Source: Paeniglutamicibacter gangotriensis Lz1y
GTDB taxonomy: Bacteria > Actinomycetota > Actinomycetes > Actinomycetales > Micrococcaceae
Length of the DNA stretch: 64,000 bases
Reading direction: 5' to 3'
NCBI RefSeq assembly: GCF_000348945.1
Contig: NZ_AOCK01000002.1
Span: 248,001 to 312,000 of the forward strand
The translations under genes were made by a program, and so were the position numbers. Positions 1 through 10,893 of the stretch are shown piece after piece. Below the pieces are notes generated by a model that saw only the letters and a program-made list of their open reading frames with translations, had not been told where the DNA came from and made no database searches. How positions within the stretch are numbered: position 1 is the stretch's first letter; every line of letters begins with the position of its first letter.

Positions 1-1
1 C

Positions 2-454
2 ATGGGGGAGTCAGGTGTCTTGGCGATCGGCATGCTGCTGGCCGTGGCCACCCTCGCTGTCACCGGCGACGTCCTGGGCGAAGACGCCTATCGCTTCCGC
101 AATGTCCCGGCCTTCATGCCCGTACTGCTGCCTCTGGGCGTCATGGTCCTGCCATACCTCGACCTCGCGATGTCCATCATTCGCCGAACAGCCAACGGCA
201 AGTCCCCGTTTACCGCTGACCGGGGACACATCCACCACCGGATGCTTGACCTCGGTCATCCTCCGGCCGTTGCCGCACTGATCCTCTACGCGTGGGCCGC
301 CCTGGTGGCTTCGGGTGTCATCGTGATCTCGCTGGGCAACCGAAAAGTTGCCATCCCACTGTATGTTGCGGGCTTCGTTTGCGTGACCTTAGTCACCTGG
401 TGGCCTATCCTAAAACGTCGCAGGAAGCGGCTTGCAAGGTCCCGCAAGGTCTAG
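2..454 (+). CDS. WecA/MraY-family glycosyl-1-phosphate transferase, C-terminal part
   Basis: Only the last 150 or so residues are inside the window; the frame is open to the left edge, so the true start lies upstream. The family transfers a sugar-1-phosphate (GlcNAc-1-P in WecA/Rfe) from a UDP-sugar to undecaprenyl phosphate at the inner face of the membrane. Visible evidence is the motif GHIHHRMLDLGH, which matches the conserved HIHHR loop of WecA-type enzymes, flanked by hydrophobic segments, with a basic tail (KRRRKRLARSRK). In actinobacteria a wecA/rfe gene commonly sits just before the ATP synthase operon, as here. The WecA subtype is inferred from motif and context, so no gene symbol is assigned. 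Confidence 0.85.
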   Translation: MGESGVLAIGMLLAVATLAVTGDVLGEDAYRFRNVPAFMPVLLPLGVMVLPYLDLAMSIIRRTANGKSPFTADRGHIHHRMLDLGHPPAVAALILYAWAALVASGVIVISLGNRKVAIPLYVAGFVCVTLVTWWPILKRRRKRLARSRKV

Positions 455-510
455 TTGTCGTGCCCTTGAGATAGAGGGCGGATGGCAGGGGCGGGGCCTC
501 CTTCTATCTC

Positions 511-552
511 GTGTAGAATTCGAATGTCCTCCTTATGGGGGACTTGCCCCCA
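511..552 (+). promoter_or_regulatory. possible promoter and leader hairpin ahead of the atp operon
   Basis: The 167-bp gap after the transferase gene holds a TAGAAT hexamer (514-519) that could be a -10 box, followed by a hairpin TGGGGG-acttg-CCCCCA (536-552). No good -35 hexamer is visible at 16-18 bp. The first membrane gene of the atp cluster starts at 622, so a transcript from here would have a leader of about 95 bases. This is suggestive only; the operon could also be read from upstream. Confidence 0.35.
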
Positions 553-621
553 ATCAAGCCTCAATGTCCGGTGGGTGTCCGCCACAAGCGGCCCCGCTGA
601 ATGCAAGGGAATTGGAATTAC

Positions 622-1119
622 ATGACCAAGCCGGAACGCGGCTCGAAGACCAACGGCGCGCTAGTCGCATCGTCGGCTCCGCGTTCCCCTTGGATGGGGA
701 TTTTGAAGACCTGCGTGGCCTACACCGTCGGTGCAGGAGTCATCGCATCCATTGCCGCATGGCCGATCCTCGGTTCGTCCGAGGCAGGCTCGCTGGCTTT
801 CGGGTGCGCATTGATCGTGGTGTTTTTCGGGATCAGCCTGATGGTGGCCGAATGGGCCGGACGTTATCGCAGCTCTTGGGCGCTTCCAGCCTTCTTGTTC
901 ATGTACGTTGCCAAAATCCTGGGCATGGGTGCCCTGGTTATTTTTTCCGGGTTGCCTAGTTGGGTACTCGCGCCGTACTTCATGTGGGGAGCCGTTGGCT
1001 CCTTAGTGCTGTGGCAGTTTGGCGAGATCCGCGCCTTTTCTCGGGCTAGGCTTCCCATTTTCAATCACGAGGATCCTGTGGCCTCCCCTTCAGATGGAGG
1101 GGAACATGGAAAATCCTGA
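622..1119 (+). CDS. AtpI-like integral membrane protein upstream of ATP synthase genes
   Basis: This 165-residue protein has about four hydrophobic segments (roughly residues 25-45, 52-72, 85-108 and 115-135). Its position and size match the poorly characterised 'ATP synthase protein I'-like membrane proteins found between the wecA-type gene and atpB in actinobacteria. AtpI-type proteins are thought to help assemble the c-ring or handle Mg2+, but this is not essential and is weakly established. I chose ATG 622 because AAGGGA lies 11 bases upstream; an in-frame ATG at 601 has no ribosome site. The gene overlaps the next small gene by 14 bases, suggesting coupled translation. Family assignment rests mainly on context. 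Confidence 0.7.
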   Translation: MTKPERGSKTNGALVASSAPRSPWMGILKTCVAYTVGAGVIASIAAWPILGSSEAGSLAFGCALIVVFFGISLMVAEWAGRYRSSWALPAFLFMYVAKILGMGALVIFSGLPSWVLAPYFMWGAVGSLVLWQFGEIRAFSRARLPIFNHEDPVASPSDGGEHGKS

Positions 1120-1360
1120 TCTCAATCCCAACCCCAAGCCCACGACGAAACGGGCATCTGCCCGGGAGTACGTCAACTACGTTGTTGGCGGGCTCATCGC
1201 GTGGGGTTTGATAGGCTGGGGTCTGGATCTTTTGCTGGACACCCGCTGGATTGTTTTCCTCAGTGCGCTGATTGGCGCCACTGCAGGATGGTTTCTGGCT
1301 CGCCACCATTTGCGGCATCGACGCCGCGGGTTGTCAGCAAGTCATGAGATCGACCAATAG
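1106..1360 (+). CDS. AtpZ/AtpI family small membrane protein
   Basis: An 84-residue protein with a polar, basic N-terminus (residues 1-25), two predicted membrane helices (about 30-48 and 53-70) and a basic His/Arg-rich end. This is the typical shape of AtpZ/AtpI-type F0F1 accessory proteins, which have been linked to c-ring assembly and divalent cation transport. The start ATG 1106 follows GGAGGGG very closely (about 4 bases), lies inside the end of the preceding gene and gives the conserved two-helix core. An in-frame ATG at 1094 has no Shine-Dalgarno site. It lies 77 bases before atpB. Confidence 0.75.
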   Translation: MENPDLNPNPKPTTKRASAREYVNYVVGGLIAWGLIGWGLDLLLDTRWIVFLSALIGATAGWFLARHHLRHRRRGLSASHEIDQ

Positions 1361-1437
1361 AACTTCACACGGTGGGTGGCGCTTTGCGCCAAATCACCGA
1401 ATTTGCCCCCGACCGAAACTGCAGAGAGGACAGCGCG

Positions 1438-2244
1438 TTGACCGCGTTTGCGCTTCCGACGGCCACAGAACCATATGTCCCGCCGACAATTTCCGACACC
1501 CACCTTCCCGAGGTGCTGCCTTGGTTAGCCGAGTACGGGACCGGTTTCGGCAAGCAGATGATCATGATCATCCTTTCGATCATCCTGATCGTGTGGTTCT
1601 TCAAGGCCGCAATCAAGAACCCGAAGTTGGTTCCAGGTAAGACGCAGTTTTTGGCCGAAAGTGCCTACAGCTTCGTCCGTAACGGCATCGGCCGCGACAT
1701 CATTGGCGAAAAGAACTTCGCCCAGTGGGTGCCGCTGCTGTTTGCCACGTTCTTCTTCGTCCTGCTGAACAACTTGTTCGGGGCCATCCCGTTCCTACAG
1801 ATTCCGTCCTTCTCCCACGCCGGTTCGGCCTATGCCATGGCCATCATCATCTATGGCACCTGGATCGCAGTTGGCGTGAAGAACCACGGTATCCGCTACT
1901 TCAAGCTTGCAGTCGTTCCCTCGGGAGTACCTGGCTGGATCATGCCGCTGATGGTGCCGTTGGAAATCATTTCCAACTTCATCGTTCGCCCACTGACCCA
2001 CTCGCTGCGTCTTATGGCCACCATGCTTGCCGGCCACATGATCGTCATGCTTGCTGCCTCCGGCGCACGCCACCTGATCGTTGTCCAGGAATCCCTGGCC
2101 ATGAACGGCATTGGCATTGCGGTCATCGCAGGCTCGGTGGCCATGTACTTCCTTGAACTTCTGATCATGGTCCTGCAGGCGTTTGTCTTCGCCTTGCTGA
2201 CCGCCATCTACATCCAGGGTGCCCTGGATGCAGACGCCCACTAA
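1438..2244 (+). CDS. atpB: F0F1 ATP synthase subunit a
   Basis: Subunit a of the membrane F0 sector; it forms the two proton half-channels against the c-ring. The 268-residue protein is strongly hydrophobic. The segment LTHSLRLMATMLAGHM carries the essential arginine of the fourth major helix, and LQAFVFALLTAIYI near the C-terminus matches the last conserved helix. I chose TTG 1438 because GAGAGGA lies 7 bases upstream and the protein then begins MTAFALPTATEPY, a sensible length; an upstream in-frame GTG at 1372 would add 22 unlikely residues. First of the canonical order atpBEFHAGDC. Confidence 0.96.
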   Translation: MTAFALPTATEPYVPPTISDTHLPEVLPWLAEYGTGFGKQMIMIILSIILIVWFFKAAIKNPKLVPGKTQFLAESAYSFVRNGIGRDIIGEKNFAQWVPLLFATFFFVLLNNLFGAIPFLQIPSFSHAGSAYAMAIIIYGTWIAVGVKNHGIRYFKLAVVPSGVPGWIMPLMVPLEIISNFIVRPLTHSLRLMATMLAGHMIVMLAASGARHLIVVQESLAMNGIGIAVIAGSVAMYFLELLIMVLQAFVFALLTAIYIQGALDADAH

Positions 2245-2304
2245 ATCGGGCTTGCACCAATAAACAAAGTTTTCCCCTTCATCAGGGAATGACCTCACAA
2301 CCTG

Positions 2305-2319
2305 CCGACAGAGTGTCGG
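2305..2319 (+). other. stem-loop just before atpE ribosome site
   Basis: CCGACA-gag-TGTCGG forms a 6-bp stem with a 3-base loop. It ends a few bases before the strong Shine-Dalgarno (GAAAGGA) of atpE. It lacks a T run and so is unlikely to terminate. It could protect the mRNA or set the translation level of the c-subunit, which is needed in the highest copy number. Confidence 0.5.
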
Positions 2320-2337
2320 TATCTTGAAAGGAACGAA

Positions 2338-2553
2338 ATGGAACTCCACGGCTCCCTTAACATGATCGGCTACGGCCTGGCTGCAATCGGCTCGGCCATC
2401 GGCGTGGGCATGATCTTCGCTGCTTACATCAACGGCGTTGCACGCCAGCCGGAAGCACAGCGCATCCTGCAGCCAATCGCCATGCTGGGCTTCGCCCTTG
2501 CAGAAGCACTGGCCATCCTGGGCTTTGTCTTCGCCTTCGTCGTCGGCGCCTAG
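2338..2553 (+). CDS. atpE: F0F1 ATP synthase subunit c
   Basis: The 71-residue proteolipid forms the rotating c-ring. It has two membrane helices joined by the polar loop ARQPEAQ (about residues 35-41). Helix 1 has the small-residue face [12 protein letters not shown] for close packing. Glu56 in [10 protein letters not shown] is the proton-carrying carboxylate. Start ATG 2338 is preceded by GAAAGGAACGAA, one of the best ribosome sites in the operon, which fits its high stoichiometry. This subunit is the target of bedaquiline-type drugs in mycobacteria. Confidence 0.97.
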   Translation: MELHGSLNMIGYGLAAIGSAIGVGMIFAAYINGVARQPEAQRILQPIAMLGFALAEALAILGFVFAFVVGA

Positions 2554-2567
2554 TTCCCTTCGTGGTG

Positions 2568-2588
2568 GCCCTGCCACTGTCGCAGGGC
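2568..2588 (+). other. stem-loop after atpE
   Basis: GCCCTGC-cactgtc-GCAGGGC is a perfect 7-bp stem with a 7-base loop, 15 bases after the atpE stop. No T run follows. It may stabilise the 3' end of an atpE-containing mRNA segment. Confidence 0.5.
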
Positions 2589-2626
2589 TATTGCAAATGG
2601 AACTTAAGAGATAAGGAAGAGTGAGA

Positions 2627-3181
2627 ATGATCAGCAACGAATTGATCCTCGCTGCAGGTGCGGGCGCAAACCCGCTGCTTCCGAACCCGTGGGAAATTCT
2701 TGTCACTGCCGCAGGCTTTGCTGTCCTGCTGTTCTTGGTGGTCAAGTACATTGCCCCGGCATTCGAGAAGTCCTACCAGGACCGTGTCACGGCCATCGAA
2801 GGTGGACTTGAAAAGGCGGAGGCCGCACAGGCCGAAGCCAACGCCACCCTCGAGCAGTACAAGGCACAGCTGCTGGAAGCACGCACCGAAGCCAACCGTA
2901 TCCGTGAGGATGCGCGCGAAGAAGGTGCCCAGATCCTCGCGGATCTCAAGACCAAGGCTGCCGACGAGTCCGCTCGCATCACCGAACAGGCTCAGCGCCA
3001 GATCGAAGCCGAGCGTGTGGCTGCAGTAACGTCGCTGCGCGCCGAGGTTGGTACTCTGGCAACTTCTCTGGCCAGCAAGATCGTCGATGACGCTCTTGAG
3101 AACGACGAGCGCGCTTCCCGCGTGGTCGATAAGTTCCTGGCTGAACTTGAAACCCAGCAGAACGCAGGTGCTTCGAACTAA
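2627..3181 (+). CDS. atpF: F0F1 ATP synthase subunit b
   Basis: Peripheral stalk subunit linking F0 to F1, 184 residues. There is one N-terminal membrane helix (ILVTAAGFAVLLFLVVKYI, about residues 25-43) and a long charged Ala/Glu/Arg-rich helix up to about residue 165 that dimerises as a coiled coil. ATG 2627 has AAGGAAG 7 bases upstream; a GTG six bases earlier would be too close to it. The TAA stop overlaps the atpH start (TAATG), implying translational coupling. Confidence 0.96.
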   Translation: MISNELILAAGAGANPLLPNPWEILVTAAGFAVLLFLVVKYIAPAFEKSYQDRVTAIEGGLEKAEAAQAEANATLEQYKAQLLEARTEANRIREDAREEGAQILADLKTKAADESARITEQAQRQIEAERVAAVTSLRAEVGTLATSLASKIVDDALENDERASRVVDKFLAELETQQNAGASN

Positions 3182-3993
3182 TGGCAGGTGTATCGAGCGA
3201 GTCATTGACCGCGGCGCTTGCGTCGTTGGAAACCAAGCTTGCACACGCGTCCTTGGACATGTCCGCCGAGCTGTTTGGGACGGTTGACGTCCTAGATAGC
3301 AACGCAGGCCTGCGTCGCGCACTGACTGATCCGGCCCGTGGGGCCACGGACAAGGCTGGGCTTGTTGCCCAGCTGTTGCACGGCAAGGTCTCGGCGAAAG
3401 CCGAATCCACCGTTGCGTCTCTGGCAACCTCGCGTTGGGGCTCGGCACGAGACATTGGCGATGCACTGGAGACCGTGGCGGCAACTGTAGCCATTGCGGT
3501 GGCAGAGCGTCAGGGCGGTTCCTCGGGACTGGAGAGGCTCGAAGAAGACCTCTTCGCGTTTATCCGTGTAGTTGGGTCCAGTCATGATCTGCAGCGTGCA
3601 CTTGATGATCCGCAGGCCTCGGTAGAAGCCAAGAGCGCTCTGGCGCTCAAGCTGGTACCGAACGCCTCGGACGCATCAGCACTGCTGATCCGCCAGGCCG
3701 TCGCTTCGCCGCGCGGGCTCAAGCCCGTTGCACTTCTGGAGCGCTTCGTGGAATTGGTGGCTAAGCGCCAGGACCGCTGGATTGCCCAGGTGAGCGTCAC
3801 CCGTGAACTCACCAGTGAGCAGACAGCGCGCCTGCAGGCAGGCCTAAACAACCTTTACGGCCGGGACTTGAAGATCAATGTAGAGATCGACCCGGCACTA
3901 GTTGGCGGCATCCGCATCAAGGTGGGCGATGAAGTTGTTGACGCAACCATTGCCACCCGCGTCTCGGAGCTTCGCCGCCAGTTGGCAAGTTAG
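3181..3993 (+). CDS. atpH: F0F1 ATP synthase subunit delta
   Basis: Delta caps the F1 head and binds the peripheral stalk. At 270 residues it is much longer than the roughly 177-residue E. coli protein, but this is the usual length in high-G+C actinobacteria. The C-terminal part, with [20 protein letters not shown], is the conserved beta-structured segment. It starts on the last base of the atpF stop codon. Family assignment is firm from position and this motif. Confidence 0.95.
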   Translation: MAGVSSESLTAALASLETKLAHASLDMSAELFGTVDVLDSNAGLRRALTDPARGATDKAGLVAQLLHGKVSAKAESTVASLATSRWGSARDIGDALETVAATVAIAVAERQGGSSGLERLEEDLFAFIRVVGSSHDLQRALDDPQASVEAKSALALKLVPNASDASALLIRQAVASPRGLKPVALLERFVELVAKRQDRWIAQVSVTRELTSEQTARLQAGLNNLYGRDLKINVEIDPALVGGIRIKVGDEVVDATIATRVSELRRQLAS

Positions 3994-3998
3994 GCAGA

Positions 3999-4018
3999 CC
4001 CCCGCTTCACCGCGGGGG
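3999..4018 (+). other. stem-loop between atpH and atpA
   Basis: CCCCCGC-ttcacc-GCGGGGG is a perfect 7-bp G/C stem starting 5 bases after the atpH stop. It is not followed by a T run, and atpA starts about 96 bases later. A role in mRNA processing or stability is possible. Confidence 0.5.
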
Positions 4019-4114
4019 CCCGCCTGGCAGGCCAGTCACCATAGACTGAATCAAATTTCGGTTGCCGCAACGATTGATCGCGGTGACCACAACTTAGGAG
4101 AGCAGGGACTGCAG

Positions 4115-5752
<1,638 letters not shown>

Positions 5753-5769
5753 CATCGCCTTTGAGTAGG

Positions 5770-5802
5770 GGCTGCCGCGCCACCAGGTGTGGCGCGGCAG
5801 CC
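5770..5802 (+). other. strong stem-loop between atpA and atpG
   Basis: GGCTGCCGCGCCAC (5770-5783), loop CAGGT, then the exact complement (5789-5802): a perfect 14-bp G/C-rich stem. No T run follows, so it is not a classic intrinsic terminator. It lies 18 bases after the atpA stop and 28 before the atpG start, where it could partly attenuate or mark a processing site between 3-copy alpha and 1-copy gamma. Confidence 0.65.
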
Positions 5803-5830
5803 GCTGCGAAGGGATAAGGAAAGGACAAAC

Positions 5831-6724
5831 ATGGGAGCCCAGATTCGGGTCTACCGCCAGAAGATTGCATCGACAACGTCGATGGGCAAGATCTTCAAGG
5901 CGATGGAACTGATCGCCTCTTCCCGTATTGGCAAGGCACGTGCGCGTGTCTCGGCATCGTTGCCGTATGCCAATGCGATTACCCGTGCTGTTACTGCCGT
6001 CGCGTCACAGTCCGAGGTCGAGCACCCGCTGACTACCGAGCCGGAGTCAATCCGTCGTGCGGCAGTCTTGGTGTTGACCGCGGACCGCGGGCTCGCCGGG
6101 TCCTACTCCGCCGGCGTCTTGAAGCAGGCAGAGCACCTCGTTGAACTGCTCCACTCAGAAGGCAAGGACGTCAAGACCTATCTGGTCGGCCGCAAGGCCC
6201 AGGCGTACTTCGACTTCCGTGGACGGGACTACGCGAAGGTGTGGACCGGTGGAACCGACGCTCCGGATTTTGAAACGGCACGTGAACTTGGCAAGATCCT
6301 GCTTCAGGATTTCGCCGAAGAGTTTGAAGCGGGTGGCGTGGATGAGATCCACGTTGTTTTCACCCAGTTCAAGTCGATGGTCGTTCAGGAGCCGACGGTC
6401 ATTCGTTTGCTGCCGCTTGAGGTCGTTGAGGGAGAGTCTGAGACTCCCGCCGACGAGCTTCTGCCGCTCTACGAATACGAGCCGGAACCGGAGCAGGTAC
6501 TGGATGCACTGCTCCCGCGCTACATCGAGTCACGTATCTTCAATGCCATGTTGCAGGCGGCGGCTTCCGAGCTCGCAGCCCGTCAGCGTGCCATGAAGTC
6601 CGCAGGCGACAACGCCAAGGACTTGATCGAGAAGTACACGCGTCTTCGTAACAACGCCCGCCAGGCCGAGGTTACTCAGGAACTTTCCGAAATTGTTGCC
6701 GGCGCTGACGCGCTGAACGGCTAA
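5831..6724 (+). CDS. atpG: F0F1 ATP synthase subunit gamma
   Basis: Central rotor shaft of F1, 297 residues. The N-terminus [18 protein letters not shown] is the conserved gamma helix, and the C-terminal helix ends in [19 protein letters not shown], also diagnostic. An insertion around residues 210-225 ([20 protein letters not shown]) is the acidic loop seen in actinobacterial gammas. ATG 5831 is preceded by AAGGAAAGGA. Confidence 0.96.
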   Translation: MGAQIRVYRQKIASTTSMGKIFKAMELIASSRIGKARARVSASLPYANAITRAVTAVASQSEVEHPLTTEPESIRRAAVLVLTADRGLAGSYSAGVLKQAEHLVELLHSEGKDVKTYLVGRKAQAYFDFRGRDYAKVWTGGTDAPDFETARELGKILLQDFAEEFEAGGVDEIHVVFTQFKSMVVQEPTVIRLLPLEVVEGESETPADELLPLYEYEPEPEQVLDALLPRYIESRIFNAMLQAAASELAARQRAMKSAGDNAKDLIEKYTRLRNNARQAEVTQELSEIVAGADALNG

Positions 6725-8239
<1,515 letters not shown>

Positions 8240-8241
8240 TC

Positions 8242-8526
8242 ATGGCCGAACTCCAAGTCGAAATCGTTGCTGCCGACCACTTCGTGTGGTCCGGTGCGGC
8301 GAAACTGGTCAAGGGACGTACCAGCAATGGCGAAATCGGGATTCTTCCCGGTCACGTGCCGATGCTGGCCGTCCTGGCTGCCGGTGATCTGGAAATCGAT
8401 CCGGTTTCTGGTTCCCGGTTCTCGGTCCAGGTTGACGGCGGGTTCTTCTCCGTTGACACCGACCGTGTGGTGATCGTCGCGGACAACGCCGTCATGGCAG
8501 AGTCCGCCGCGGCAGGAACGCGATAG
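8242..8526 (+). CDS. atpC: F0F1 ATP synthase subunit epsilon, short form
   Basis: At 94 residues this protein contains only the N-terminal beta-sandwich of epsilon (MAELQVEIVAADHFVWSG, then GEIGILPGHVPMLAVLAAGD, a strongly conserved signature). The C-terminal two-helix domain that in E. coli (about 139 residues) and in mycobacteria (about 121) regulates ATP hydrolysis is missing: the frame stops directly after VMAESAAAGTR. I see no frameshift that would restore a helical tail. Short epsilons occur in some bacteria. It starts two bases after atpD and is probably translated by coupling. Confidence 0.94.
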   Translation: MAELQVEIVAADHFVWSGAAKLVKGRTSNGEIGILPGHVPMLAVLAAGDLEIDPVSGSRFSVQVDGGFFSVDTDRVVIVADNAVMAESAAAGTR

Positions 8527-8534
8527 TCCCTGCC

Positions 8535-8972
8535 TTGAACGAACTCGGCATTCCTGTGCTCATCGTGTTGGCAGCATTGCTGCTTGTGGTGATGTTCTTG
8601 GGTGCCATGGGAGTGCGTCGCATTCAGTTGCGGCGCACTCTTGGCACTTTCGACGCCTCCGTCTCCACGTCTCGTGGGAAATGGATGATGGCGATTGCGC
8701 GTTACGGATCCGGAGAGCTTGAGTTCCTCAAGCTCTTTTCCGTATCTCCAATCCCGGTGCACCGCTTTGTGCGCACCTCCATCCGGCTTCAAGGCTGGAG
8801 GAAGCCGGAGGAAGAGGAAAAGCATCTGGTGCAGCCCGGTAGCGTCATCGTCATGATGGGCTATGAAGGCCGAGATATCTTGATAGCCATGGATTACCAG
8901 ACCTATAACGGCCTTTCGGCCTGGTTGGAGGCCGGCCCCGTTGCGGGCGTTGGCACCTGGCGCCAGGACTGA
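8535..8972 (+). CDS. DUF2550 family membrane-anchored protein
   Basis: A 145-residue protein with one N-terminal membrane helix (about residues 5-24), then a soluble basic domain containing RGKWMMAIARYGSGELEFLKL and VIVMMGYEGRDILIAMD. The DUF2550 family sits after atpC in many actinobacteria, and its function is unknown. Start TTG 8535 lies 8 bases after the atpC stop; no clear Shine-Dalgarno is visible, so coupling to atpC is likely. It is the last gene before a strong terminator and thus probably the end of the atp transcription unit. Confidence 0.85.
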   Translation: MNELGIPVLIVLAALLLVVMFLGAMGVRRIQLRRTLGTFDASVSTSRGKWMMAIARYGSGELEFLKLFSVSPIPVHRFVRTSIRLQGWRKPEEEEKHLVQPGSVIVMMGYEGRDILIAMDYQTYNGLSAWLEAGPVAGVGTWRQD

Positions 8973-8984
8973 TCAAGCGATAAC

Positions 8985-9029
8985 AAAAGCCTGGGGCGGG
9001 ATGATTTGATCATCCCGCCCCAGGCTTTT
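8985..9029 (+). terminator. bidirectional intrinsic terminator ending the atp operon
   Basis: A perfect 21-bp inverted repeat (8985-9005 and 9009-9029) with a 3-base loop TTG. The stem core is CCTGGGGCGGG, and it is framed by AAAA on one side and TTTT on the other, so it can end both the plus-strand atp operon and the minus-strand cspA transcript coming from the right. Confidence 0.92.
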
Positions 9030-9097
9030 GTAGCTTCTTCGTGAATTTCGCCTACCGGTTAGCGGTAAGCGAGAAGTTCAAAGAGTCTGTGAAGTTA

Positions 9098-9301
9098 TTA
9101 GATACCGACTACGCCGGTGGCCTGTGGCCCCTTAGCGCCCTGTCCAACTTCGAATTCCACGCGCTGGTTTTCTTCCAACGTGCGGAATCCGTTGGTCTGG
9201 ATTTCCGAGTAGTGCACGAAAACGTCAGCCTCGGCGCCATCGGGAGTGATAAAGCCGAATCCCTTTTCGGCGTTAAACCACTTCACGGTTCCCTGAGCCA
9301 T
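9098..9301 (-). CDS. cspA: cold-shock protein (CspA family)
   Basis: A 67-residue single cold-shock domain that binds single-stranded RNA/DNA and melts RNA structure. RNP1 is KGFGFITP and RNP2 is VFVHYSEI; the opening [18 protein letters not shown] is classic. A strong site GAGGAG precedes the ATG by 8 bases. The gene has a long leader with an attenuator-like hairpin (see 9331-9353), and it shares the terminator at 8985-9029 with the convergent atp operon. The exact paralogue name (CspA versus CspB/C) is by convention. Confidence 0.95.
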   Translation of the reverse strand: MAQGTVKWFNAEKGFGFITPDGAEADVFVHYSEIQTNGFRTLEENQRVEFEVGQGAKGPQATGVVGI

Positions 9302-9330
9302 GTATTTCTCCTCATATAGTGCGAAAAACA

Positions 9331-9353
9331 GGCCGTTGCACCGTGCAACGGCC
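9331..9353 (-). promoter_or_regulatory. attenuator-like hairpin in the cspA leader
   Basis: GGCCGTTGCA, a 3-base loop, and the exact complement (9331-9353). Read on the minus strand it is followed by TG and TTTTT and then, about 16 bases later, the cspA ribosome site. A hairpin plus T run placed between promoter and start codon resembles a transcription attenuator. It could alternatively terminate read-through from nagA, whose stop is 230 bp upstream. Confidence 0.6.
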
Positions 9354-9439
9354 CTGGGTGGTACTCAAGTGAGAAGATACTGGCGTGGGGTTGACCCCGC
9401 CGCAGTTACTTCACACCCGCAGCACTGCTTTGGCGGGTA

Positions 9440-9467
9440 TGACTAACCAACACAAAGACTGAGTCAA
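9440..9467 (-). promoter_or_regulatory. candidate cspA promoter
   Basis: On the minus strand TTGACT (plus 9462-9467), a 16-base spacer and TAGTCA (plus 9440-9445) form a plausible promoter. Initiation near 9433 would give a leader of roughly 130 bases, comparable in length to the structured leader of E. coli cspA. A second possible -35 (TTGACC, plus 9491-9496) lies further upstream with a poor -10. Confidence 0.5.
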
Positions 9468-9585
9468 GCATCACATAGTGGCGTGACATGGGTCAATACT
9501 TTACGTTCAGTTGGTCAGCAAAGACTTCACAATGCGAGGTCTTGGCACGTGAACTTGATTCTCCCGTGGTGCTCCCCGGGTGGGC

Positions 9586-10809
9586 CTAGCCTAGGTATAC
9601 GCCATTGCGGATGACTTGGACCAACTCAAGATCCGCATCCAGGATGAGCATGTCGGCCGCGAAGCCTCGGTGGAGCCGCCCGGCCTCGTCCACGAGTCCC
9701 AGCACGCTTGCGGGAACCTTGGTGGCGGAAATGATGGCCTGGTCCAGTCCCACTCCGGCCGCCACGACCTTGCGCAGAACTTCGAGCATGCTGGCGGTGC
9801 CGCCAGCGAGCGAGCCATCGGAAGCCAACCGGGCTTCGCCGTTGGTCACGCTTACAGCAGATGAGCCCAATTCGTAGTTTCCGTCGGCCAGCCCCGTCGC
9901 GGCCATTGAATCGGTCACCAGGGCGATGGCTTCGGCCCCCACGACCTCGAACATGGTGCGCACCATGTCAGGGTCAAGATGTACACCATCGGCAATCAGC
10001 TCCACGATGATCTTGCCCTGGGCCGCCAGCTCGAGGCAGGCGGCAATTGGGCCAGGAGCGCGGTGATGCATCGGTGGCATCCCGTTGAATAGGTGGGTGA
10101 CGGTGGGTCGTTCGGTGAATCCGTCGACCCCGGCGCTGGCAAGCTCTTCACGGGCCACCAACAAGGAATCACGGGTGGTTGTGGCATCTGCGTCGGTGTG
10201 GCCCAGCGAGGGCACAACACCCTGAGATACGAGCTGCTCCAGCAGGGCGTTGGAACCCTCTAGTTCCGGTGCGTAGGTCATCGTGCGCAGCTGCCCGGCT
10301 GCGGCATCGATCAAGGCGTCGACAAAATCAGGATCGGGTTCGGTAATGAATGATGGGTCTTGGGCGCCGCAGCGTGCTGTCGAGAGGAAAGGTCCCTCGG
10401 CATGGAGTCCGGCGATCTCCCCTCGCTGGGCGAATTCTGCCAAGACTGCAGCGGCCGCCAGCATGTTCTCACGAGAAGCCGTGACCAGCGAGGCCATCAG
10501 TGTGGTGGTCCCCGAACGATGTAGGTGTTCGATCGCCGCGGTGGTCTTCTCGCGGTCCGCGGACGAGAAATCGCCGCCGGCTGCGCCGTGGCAATGCAGG
10601 TCGATGAGCCCCGGGATGATGATGGTTCCTTCGGGGGAGCGTCGCATCTCGAAAGCGCCGTCGGAATCGAAGAATGAGAATTCTCGGACATCGCCGGCGA
10701 ACGCAATGCGGTTGCCTTCCACGGCGATGATGCCCTGGGTGATGTTCCGGCCCGGGGAGATGAGATGGCCGGTCAGTGCATAGCGGTCGGGTGAATCGGT
10801 GGAAGTCAT
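9586..10809 (-). CDS. nagA: N-acetylglucosamine-6-phosphate deacetylase
   Basis: Amidohydrolase-fold enzyme that removes acetate from GlcNAc-6-P, the first committed step of amino-sugar and chitin/peptidoglycan-sugar recycling; 407 residues. Signatures are IPGLIDLHCHGAAGGDF (metal site), LGHTDADATT, THLFNGMPPMHHRAPG and ADGVHLDPD, with the catalytic Asp in LVTDSMAATG. No nagB or transporter gene is adjacent. The start has no ribosome site; instead a TAGACT hexamer lies 6 bases before the ATG, so the mRNA is probably leaderless. A perfect palindrome overlaps this region (10810-10826). Confidence 0.95.
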   Translation of the reverse strand: MTSTDSPDRYALTGHLISPGRNITQGIIAVEGNRIAFAGDVREFSFFDSDGAFEMRRSPEGTIIIPGLIDLHCHGAAGGDFSSADREKTTAAIEHLHRSGTTTLMASLVTASRENMLAAAAVLAEFAQRGEIAGLHAEGPFLSTARCGAQDPSFITEPDPDFVDALIDAAAGQLRTMTYAPELEGSNALLEQLVSQGVVPSLGHTDADATTTRDSLLVAREELASAGVDGFTERPTVTHLFNGMPPMHHRAPGPIAACLELAAQGKIIVELIADGVHLDPDMVRTMFEVVGAEAIALVTDSMAATGLADGNYELGSSAVSVTNGEARLASDGSLAGGTASMLEVLRKVVAAGVGLDQAIISATKVPASVLGLVDEAGRLHRGFAADMLILDADLELVQVIRNGVYLG

Positions 10810-10826
10810 GGACCTAGTCTAGGTCC
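10810..10826 (-). promoter_or_regulatory. palindrome over the nagA -10 and start
   Basis: GGACCTAG-T-CTAGGTCC is a perfect 8-bp inverted repeat with one central base. It touches the nagA start codon and contains the -10-like TAGACT of the minus strand. A repressor bound here would block the promoter completely. GntR/DasR-type regulators of amino-sugar genes bind short palindromes with a TCTAGA-like core, but this one is not a clean match. Confidence 0.55.
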
Positions 10827-10893
10827 GTGCGGCATTGCTTATGGGAATCTGCGTCAGCGGGTTTCGAGCCGTGACGGACCCCGGCCCCAGAGC

